Positions 40,017 to 45,278 of a DNA stretch of 45,278 nt are shown here, in pieces (positions within the stretch are counted from its first letter, which is position 1; each line of letters starts with the position of its first letter). A program made the position numbers and the translations under genes. The notes beneath the pieces are model-generated. The model saw nothing but the letters and a program-made list of their open reading frames with translations. It had not been told where the DNA came from and made no database searches. Source of the stretch: CAYTES01 sp964436935 (lineage in GTDB: Bacteria > Patescibacteriota > Gracilibacteria > UBA1369 > UBA12473); the NCBI GenBank assembly GCA_964436935.1, contig CAYTES010000005.1, positions 1 through 45,278 of the forward strand, written 5' to 3'.

Positions 40017-40056
40017 TGTCAAGCCTATTGACTAAATTATAAAAATAAATTATAAT
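40017..40056. promoter_or_regulatory. Divergent promoters between the 98-aa gene and the DUF84 genes
   Basis: Plus strand: TTGACT (40028-40033), 17-nt spacer, TATAAT (40051-40056), 28 nt before the ATG at 40085. Minus strand: TTGACA (40022-40017). The two -35 boxes face each other as the palindrome GTCAA-GCCTA-TTGAC, the same layout as at 28916-28936. Confidence 0.65.
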
Positions 40057-40084
40057 ATTCTTCAGCGATCAACTTTACCCCCCT

Positions 40085-40642
40085 ATGAAAGAAGTATTTG
40101 TTGCCTCAACCAGCAAACATAAATTAGGCGCAGTAGAAGGTGTTGCAAGAGAAGTATTCCCTGAAGAAGAATCAAAAGTTGAGGGAAGAAAGGCCTCTTC
40201 AGGAATCAACGAGCAACCCGTTGGGCATGAGGAAACGATCCAAGGGGCACTTCATCGGCTTGAAGAATTGAAGGGCGCGCTTGACGCAACACGATCAAGA
40301 TACGACCTACTTGTGGCTTTTGAAAGTGGCATCTTCCCTGTTACGGTGGGAAAAGTAGAACGATGGTTTGATCTCGCCTGGGTTGTTATTGAAGATGGAA
40401 ACGGCACCCAAAAACTGGCCCATTCCACGGGAATTGAATTTGACGCCGCGGATGTTGAAAAGGCTAAGGCAAAAGGATTTAAAACCACGACAGCCGGCTC
40501 GATGATTTCGGAACGCACAGGGGCGGACTCCACCGATCCTCATTCCTATCTCACCCATGAGGTGGTTTCTCGCTCCGAAATGCTTAGACAGGCGTTAAAA
40601 ACAGCATTGGGACAGCTTTCAAGAAGTATATTAGAACAATAA
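40085..40642 (+). CDS. DUF84 / YjjX-like non-canonical NTP phosphatase, copy 1
   Basis: DUF84 proteins hydrolyse inosine and xanthosine triphosphates and so clean the nucleotide pool. The 185-aa protein begins KEVFVASTSKHKLGAVEGVAREVF and has SSGINEQPVGHEETIQGALHRLEEL, the loop LVAFESGIFPVT (usual GIESGI) and WFDLAWVVIEDGNG, all at family positions. The C-terminal part has SERTGADSTDPHSYLT, as in the copy that follows 12 nt later. A strong promoter lies directly upstream, so the pair and probably the five genes after it are expressed together. Confidence 0.8.
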   Translation: MKEVFVASTSKHKLGAVEGVAREVFPEEESKVEGRKASSGINEQPVGHEETIQGALHRLEELKGALDATRSRYDLLVAFESGIFPVTVGKVERWFDLAWVVIEDGNGTQKLAHSTGIEFDAADVEKAKAKGFKTTTAGSMISERTGADSTDPHSYLTHEVVSRSEMLRQALKTALGQLSRSILEQ

Positions 40643-40654
40643 TTCATCCCCTGT

Positions 40655-41233
40655 ATGGATATTTTTATCGGATCCGGTAATGGGCATAAGATTGCGGCAA
40701 CACGGGAAGCCAGCCAAGAGCTGTTTCCGGAAACCGCCTTGAACGTCCGTGGGATTCCTGTCGATTCAGGAGGTAACGAACAGCGACTTGGCCATGAAAA
40801 CACCCTAAACGCTGCCTTGCACCGTTTAGCCGAACTCAAAAAGGTCATGGAGACCACACGATCTCGATACGACGTGCTGCTTGCTTTTCAAAATGGAATT
40901 TTCTCATTGCGGGAAGGAGATCAAACCCATTGGTTCGATCTGGCTTGGGTCGTTGCGGAAGATGCAGAAGGAAATCAGAGCTTTGCTCATTCCACCGGCA
41001 TCGAATTCGATGCCTCCGATGTGGAAAAAGCCCGAAAAAAAGGATTTGAAACCACAACCGTGGGTTCCATTATCGCGGAACGAACGCAGGGTGATCCCAC
41101 GGATCCCCACTTCCCCCTCACGAATGAAGTCCTTTCTCGGTCCAGTATCCTTCGAGAAGCCTTGAAAGCGGCCATTGGACAACTGCTCACAAAATCGGAA
41201 CCCTTGCGTCGTTTCCGTGATTCGAATTCGTGA
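40655..41233 (+). CDS. DUF84 / YjjX-like non-canonical NTP phosphatase, copy 2
   Basis: A tandem paralogue of the preceding gene, 192 aa. Shared blocks are IGSGNGHKIAATREASQELF, SGGNEQRLGHENTLNAALHRLAEL, TRSRYDVLLAFQNGIFSL, HWFDLAWVV, AHSTGIEFDASDVEKARKKGF and ERTQGDPTDPH. In this copy the active-site loop has AFQNGIF where copy 1 has AFESGIF, so the conserved Glu is Gln here. That could change substrate or lower activity. The two differ throughout, so the duplication is not recent. The dioxygenase gene follows after 12 nt. Confidence 0.78.
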   Translation: MDIFIGSGNGHKIAATREASQELFPETALNVRGIPVDSGGNEQRLGHENTLNAALHRLAELKKVMETTRSRYDVLLAFQNGIFSLREGDQTHWFDLAWVVAEDAEGNQSFAHSTGIEFDASDVEKARKKGFETTTVGSIIAERTQGDPTDPHFPLTNEVLSRSSILREALKAAIGQLLTKSEPLRRFRDSNS

Positions 41234-41245
41234 AATTCTTGATTT

Positions 41246-42382
41246 ATGCTCATCAACAGCACCATTCGGGGCATCGTCGACGATATTGAGGAGGGAATTG
41301 AAGTCGGAAAGAATCCAACCCTGATCGATCGAACGATTGAAAACCTCATCCGAGCGCTTCGGGAAACGTCTCAGCGGCCGGACAATCAAAAAAGATACGC
41401 GAACTATTCCGGCGTAAAGGGGGAAATGGAACCTTACCCTCTGGAATCCGGCTATGCCAAAACTTTTGATCCGCTCGTGGATGAAGAAGGCTTTTATGAT
41501 CAATGGGTTCGTTCGGGGGTCGTAGTTCATCCCCAGATCATTTCGGAATCCACCTGTCAAAAAACCATCGAACGGGTTCATGTCTTGATGCAGGCGTTGA
41601 GTGAGGGGCAATGCGACCTTACTCAACCCGAAACCTATTCCCATATTCCAGTCGATGAAAACAATATCCCCGTTTTATCGCGGGGTTTTTTTGAAATCTA
41701 CCATGATGATGCTCTGGCCCAGTTGCGTCAAACGATCCGGACCTACATTCATCATGTCGTGCTCTGGGGAACCACCGACTTATGGACCACTTTCGACCGA
41801 TTTGGGGTTAAATTGCCCCATCACACGGAATCCAAGGCACTACCGCTGCATGTCGATCAAAATCCACTAACCAATCCCGGATTCACTTCTATTCAAGGGG
41901 TTCTGGCCCTGTCCGACTGCCCCACCGAATGCGGAACCTTGTTGGTGGTTCCGGGATCCAAGCAATACTTTTCCGAATACGCCCACATGGAAAAACGCGG
42001 CGAATTTGTCCAACTGAATACTCTTGATCCCATCGCAGAAGTGCTCCAACAACAGGCCCAACCGATCCCCTTACGGGCCGGCAGTTTGGTGTCCTGGGAC
42101 AGCCGGACCACCCATGCCAATACCGAAAACCTCTCAGAAGACATCCGCATGGTCGCTTACATTGCCGCCGGGCCTGCCCGAGAAGATCGTCCGGATTTGA
42201 TTTCACTGCGAGAGGAAGCGTTTCGCTCGGGCTTAGCTCACTACAATCACGAAGCCTGGCTGCGGGTGAGCACCAAACCCCGTTTCACTAACCCCACCTT
42301 GATCTCTCAAGTTCGTCACACCGAACAACTTCATTTATTAGGCCAACTCTTGTATGGAAAAAGGTCCTATCGAACCTGCTAA
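41246..42382 (+). CDS. Fe(II)/2-oxoglutarate dioxygenase-like protein (PhyH type)
   Basis: The iron-binding HxD is ALPLHVDQNPL (His and Asp, about residue 200), the distal His lies in SWDSRTTHANTENL and the 2-oxoglutarate Arg in SEDIRMVAYIA. GTLLVVPGSKQY is the typical loop before the distal His. The first 110 residues are an extra helical domain. At 378 aa it is much longer than the PhyH gene at 5169-6008 and only distantly similar. The substrate is unknown. The position between nucleotide-cleaning enzymes and glycosyltransferases suggests oxidation of a sugar nucleotide or glycan precursor, which is inference. The end overlaps the next gene by 29 nt. Confidence 0.75.
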   Translation: MLINSTIRGIVDDIEEGIEVGKNPTLIDRTIENLIRALRETSQRPDNQKRYANYSGVKGEMEPYPLESGYAKTFDPLVDEEGFYDQWVRSGVVVHPQIISESTCQKTIERVHVLMQALSEGQCDLTQPETYSHIPVDENNIPVLSRGFFEIYHDDALAQLRQTIRTYIHHVVLWGTTDLWTTFDRFGVKLPHHTESKALPLHVDQNPLTNPGFTSIQGVLALSDCPTECGTLLVVPGSKQYFSEYAHMEKRGEFVQLNTLDPIAEVLQQQAQPIPLRAGSLVSWDSRTTHANTENLSEDIRMVAYIAAGPAREDRPDLISLREEAFRSGLAHYNHEAWLRVSTKPRFTNPTLISQVRHTEQLHLLGQLLYGKRSYRTC

Positions 42383-43487
42383 AACTCGCCTACTGCTCAA
42401 TGCCGAACCTTTTGGTTTTGGTCCCTCTGTGGCCATTGCTTCGATGTTTCCGCATCTGCGTAAACGGTTCAAGCATATTGGATTTTTGGGTACGGGCCAC
42501 ACCCTGGATGTGCAACGACAACTGCCCTACAACGCCACCTATGATCTCTCGAATTTGGATCCGGAAGCGGAAGAAAGGCAGCTGAAAGAAATTGCTTCCC
42601 AGTATGATTTCTTTTTTACGGCGATGGATTTTCCCCTCGCCAAGCGCATGCGCGCCCTGGGAGTGCCTCAAATCGGCCGTTACGATGCTCTCGCCTGGTA
42701 TTGGCCACAGTTGCCCGAATCCTTAGGGAAAAAGGACCTTTATCTCGCCCAAAATTTCTTTGGGGTGGAAGAGCGACTTGAAGCGGCACCGGATCACTTC
42801 ACGGAAGCCCATGTGGTTCCTCCGCTCATTCCCCACAATCAAATCCAGAGGAAAGGAGAGCATGTGCTCATCAATTTGGGCGGGCTTCAAAATCCTTTGT
42901 GGTCTTTGGAAGAAACCGTGGTGTATGCGCGAAAAATGATTTCTGCCCTGTTCAGCATCATTCCTGCTAGGGAAAAAGTAATGATCGCGACGAGCAAAGC
43001 CGTGGCGGAAAGAATCGGCTCCCCACAGCTTATTTACACACGAGAAGAGATGCGAAAAATCTTAGCCCGATCAAAATATGCGTTCATGACACCGGGACTG
43101 GGAAACATTTATGATAGCGCACTCTATGATATGCCAACGATCTGGCTTCCTCCCGCCAATGATAGTCAAGGACAACAACTGGAAGCCTTGAGACAACACG
43201 GCATGATTGACGGAAGCGTGGATTGGAAAGACAGCGGCACCCCCATCGATTATCGAGAACAACAAGGAAGTATCCTTGAGCAAATATCGGCAGCGGTTCA
43301 TCATGCTACGATCGAAGTACTTACCGAAAACTTCCGAGATCAACAAAGAAATCTTGAGGGTAAAAACTCCAGTGCAACGAGTCAATTGCTTGATCGGTTT
43401 GGCACAAACGGCGAAGAACGCGTCGCCCAACTGATTTATGATTTTGCCCAACGTACCGATTCGACTTTATCCACCTCTTCTCTTTAA
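42354..43487 (+). CDS. GT28/MurG-like glycosyltransferase
   Basis: A GT-B-type protein of 377 aa. The N-terminal domain begins RLLLNAEPFGFGPSVAIASMF and has YDFFFTAMDFPLAKRMRALG. The C-terminal domain has HVLINLGGLQNP (the GGxGG-like donor loop), ARSKYAFMTPGLGNIYDSALYDMPTIWLPPANDSQGQQLEAL, which in MurG-like enzymes is the Glu/Gln-rich UDP-sugar site. No transmembrane segment. The start overlaps the dioxygenase gene and the stop is 3 nt before the kinase-like gene, so translation is coupled. Acceptor and sugar are unknown. Confidence 0.7.
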   Translation: MEKGPIEPAKTRLLLNAEPFGFGPSVAIASMFPHLRKRFKHIGFLGTGHTLDVQRQLPYNATYDLSNLDPEAEERQLKEIASQYDFFFTAMDFPLAKRMRALGVPQIGRYDALAWYWPQLPESLGKKDLYLAQNFFGVEERLEAAPDHFTEAHVVPPLIPHNQIQRKGEHVLINLGGLQNPLWSLEETVVYARKMISALFSIIPAREKVMIATSKAVAERIGSPQLIYTREEMRKILARSKYAFMTPGLGNIYDSALYDMPTIWLPPANDSQGQQLEALRQHGMIDGSVDWKDSGTPIDYREQQGSILEQISAAVHHATIEVLTENFRDQQRNLEGKNSSATSQLLDRFGTNGEERVAQLIYDFAQRTDSTLSTSSL

Positions 43488-43490
43488 TCT

Positions 43491-44384
43491 ATGCTCGATC
43501 TTTCTTTTAAATTACCGGGCGACCTAACGGCGCGTGTCACCAGCGAAGCGGACTTGGCTGTGGAGGAGGAGCAACGCATGTTGGTCCGTGCCTATGTCCC
43601 AGGCCTTGAGATCGTGGCGAAACCCCAAGAAAATCCGGATATTCACATTCACCATCAAGAATCAACGGATCAAAAGCTGCTTTCCGAGGGAAACCGACTC
43701 ACGGTTTGTGATGCGTGGAGAAACCAATTTTCTTTCGATATCTACCATCTGCTTTATAGTGCGGCTCGCGTTAAGTTCCTCGAAAAAGGTCTCTTTTCTG
43801 TTCATTCTTCTTGTGTGGAGGATGAAAAAGGCCACACCTTGATTGTGGGGCATTCCGGCTCCGGCAAAACCACGACCGCCCTTGATCTTGTCCAAAATCA
43901 CGGCAAAAAAATGTCTTCAGGCAATAAAACCTTGATTGCGTTTGATGAAAAAGCAACCATGCGGGTCATGGCCGGCACTCCCACCATGACCATTCGTCAA
44001 TCGGATCGTGAGCGGTATGCGTCCGTGATTGACCGGCGCATCACCTATTATGACCGTATGGCGTTTGAGCTCAATCCGAAGCAGTGTACTTCCTCTTTCG
44101 GTGGTCCTCTGCGCACCATTGTTTTGGTTCGACTGCACGACGGGCTTTCCGATACTAAAAAAATGTCCCCTACCAGTGCGCTTCACGCCCTCTACCCTTA
44201 CTTCCTGGATACCGAGGAGGCCAATACCGTGGTCTGCGGGGGCTACGGGGTTTTTACGGGCACCCCCCCGGAAGGGGTTCCCCAACAACTCGCCCTTTCC
44301 TTAAAGAAAGCCCTTGAGCACGTTGAGGTGTATTCCGTCGCAGGCCCTCTCTCTTTTGTTTCTCAAACCATCTCCACTCTATGA
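43491..44384 (+). CDS. HPr-kinase-like P-loop protein
   Basis: The 297-aa protein has a Walker A HTLIVGHSGSGKTTTALDL (about residues 118-126) placed after FSVHSSCVEDEKG, the order seen in HPr kinase/phosphorylase and the HPrK-like sugar or Ser kinases found in polysaccharide clusters. IAFDEKATMRVMAG would supply the Walker-B-like Asp. The N-terminal 100 residues are strand-rich. There is no PTS in this window, so an HPr substrate is improbable; phosphorylation of a glycan intermediate is more likely in this context. The stop overlaps the next start as ATGA. Confidence 0.7.
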   Translation: MLDLSFKLPGDLTARVTSEADLAVEEEQRMLVRAYVPGLEIVAKPQENPDIHIHHQESTDQKLLSEGNRLTVCDAWRNQFSFDIYHLLYSAARVKFLEKGLFSVHSSCVEDEKGHTLIVGHSGSGKTTTALDLVQNHGKKMSSGNKTLIAFDEKATMRVMAGTPTMTIRQSDRERYASVIDRRITYYDRMAFELNPKQCTSSFGGPLRTIVLVRLHDGLSDTKKMSPTSALHALYPYFLDTEEANTVVCGGYGVFTGTPPEGVPQQLALSLKKALEHVEVYSVAGPLSFVSQTISTL

Positions 44385-45278
44385 AAACCCCCGATCAGAC
44401 AACCAAGACCGAGCCCCTCATCGATTCCCCTAAAATCCTTTGGGGAGTGTGTGGGATAGGCAATGGACATACCAACCGCCAACTGCCTCTCATTGAACAC
44501 TTTGCCCGCAAAAGCCGTATGGTGATTTTTGCGTACGGGGAAAGTCACCAATTTTATTCAACACGTTTTGCCGGCCATGAAAACGTCGCGGTGGAACGCG
44601 TGGCGGTTCCCTTTTATGTGGGAAACCGTACCGGCATTGATTTTGAAGCCTCGGCGGCAAGACCGGAAAATAAACAAGATTTTCTCAGCATCAATGCAAA
44701 GGCCATGGCGGCCGCGGAAAAAATCATTGGAAAACCTGACTTGGTGATCATGAAAAGCATGAACGCTGAAAAATTGGGTGCTCCTGTCGAAGCCTTAGGG
44801 ATTCCCGTGCTCTACATGGATTTCGAAACCGCGGATCAATATCAGCGTGACCTGGACACATTGGGTCAGCTCTTCCAGAACACTGCCAAAGCAGAAGAAC
44901 TCGCGGCCTGGTACCAGGGCAAGGTTACTACCGTCACCAATGCGCTTTCTGGCCTGACCGACGAACAAAAACCCCGCACCCTGCTGCTCTATTACTCTGA
45001 GAAAGAAGGCACCATCGCCTTTAATGTGCCACCCATGAGCTGGATGCAAGCATACCTGATCCAGACCGGTGGCGGCAACCCCGTGTGGGAAGACGCCAAC
45101 CCCGGCAGCGGATGGACCACCGTCAACCTCGAACAGATCGCCGCCTGGAACCCAGAAGTTGTCTTCCTTGTGTCTTACTTTGTGCCGGTCAACGATGTGG
45201 TTGCTCAGATGAAAGCTGATCCCCAGTGGATTCTGCTGGACGCCGTCAAGAACGACAAGCTATACGCGTTTGCCACCG
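44381..45278 (+). CDS. Partial ORF: glycosyltransferase N-terminus joined to a periplasmic-binding-protein fragment (probable assembly chimera)
   Basis: The first 120 residues (KILWGVCGIGNGHTNRQLPL, RMVIFAYGESHQFY, FLSINAKAMAAAEKII) look like the start of a GT-B glycosyltransferase with a glycine-rich GxGHxxR loop and fit the cluster. From about 44740 (PDLVIMKSMNAEKLGAPVEA) the sequence becomes an ABC-transporter siderophore/cobalamin-type binding protein (GIPVLYMDFETADQYQRDL, TLGQLFQNTAKAEELAAWY, AAWNPEVVFLVSY). That part lacks its signal peptide and first lobe. GC content and leucine CTG use rise after the junction. The frame stays open to the window edge. A natural fusion is unlikely; a misjoin at a sequence coding for PDLVI in both parents is the simplest explanation. 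Confidence 0.7.
   Translation, partial: MKTPDQTTKTEPLIDSPKILWGVCGIGNGHTNRQLPLIEHFARKSRMVIFAYGESHQFYSTRFAGHENVAVERVAVPFYVGNRTGIDFEASAARPENKQDFLSINAKAMAAAEKIIGKPDLVIMKSMNAEKLGAPVEALGIPVLYMDFETADQYQRDLDTLGQLFQNTAKAEELAAWYQGKVTTVTNALSGLTDEQKPRTLLLYYSEKEGTIAFNVPPMSWMQAYLIQTGGGNPVWEDANPGSGWTTVNLEQIAAWNPEVVFLVSYFVPVNDVVAQMKADPQWILLDAVKNDKLYAFAT

Noticed and set aside
1..45278. TGA read as glycine (genetic code 25)
   Set aside because: Conserved proteins end normally at TGA, and TGA forms natural ATGA overlaps. No conserved protein needs TGA to be read through.
1..45278. CRISPR array
   Set aside because: No regularly spaced direct repeats with unique spacers were seen. The only dense tandem repeat is the coding SGEGE stretch at 23582-23690.

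Overview
The window looks like a contig from a small-genome, host-dependent bacterium of the Candidate Phyla Radiation (Patescibacteria; something near Peregrinibacteria is my best guess). TGA is an ordinary stop codon here, for example in the ATGA overlaps at 31459 and 44381, so the TGA=Gly code of Gracilibacteria/SR1 is not in use. Most genes have no Shine-Dalgarno sequence. Several have a -10 box exactly 6 nt before the ATG, which suggests leaderless mRNAs. A 10-N scaffold gap (34014-34023) and an apparently chimeric right end (from about 44740) show that this is a draft metagenomic assembly.

Layout. 1-2218 (minus): a LytR-CpsA-Psr cell-wall ligase followed by the start of rnhA. 2322-3662: a PfkB-type kinase. 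3688-6944 (minus): an operon with a Rossmann/methyltransferase-like protein, a phytanoyl-CoA dioxygenase-like protein, thyA and folA. 7010-17176: a region centred on NAD, with nadE, a three-domain protein (J-like + eukaryote-type NMN adenylyltransferase + phosphoribosyltransferase), pnuC and nadR. Interleaved with these are two radical SAM genes (one fused to a dead ATP-grasp domain), an intact cyanophycin-synthetase-like ATP-grasp ligase, and a 17-codon gene with a strong ribosome binding site. The region is flanked by two divergently oriented paralogues of the methyltransferase-like gene.

17154-27328 (minus): a five-gene operon led by a sigma70-type promoter. It encodes a nicotinamidase-like domain that has lost its nucleophile fused to an APH-like kinase, an inositol-monophosphatase-like enzyme, a giant transglutaminase-VWA protein, a MoxR-type AAA+ ATPase and a protein made of four copies of an unrecognised repeat. 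27472-28885 (minus): a gene of unknown function preceded by a Met-codon-rich leader ORF and an intrinsic terminator, arranged like a classical attenuator.

28994-33471 is a variable island of orphan genes, a toxin-antitoxin pair, a lipoprotein and three decayed copies of one gene 3' end. It ends at a tRNA-Val(GAC) whose two ends are each partly duplicated nearby. 33472-45278 (plus) holds comF, a 168-bp MITE-like element, two glycosyltransferases, dnaX, folC, a tandem pair of DUF84 NTPases, a second dioxygenase, a GT28-like glycosyltransferase, an HPr-kinase-like ATPase and a truncated, chimeric last ORF.

The strongest candidates for something undescribed are: (i) the Met-rich attenuator; (ii) the 17-aa peptide gene inside an inverted repeat between a radical SAM/ATP-grasp fusion and its ATP-grasp paralogue; (iii) the J-NMNAT-PRTase fusion and the dead nicotinamidase-kinase fusion; (iv) the MoxR/transglutaminase-VWA/four-repeat operon.
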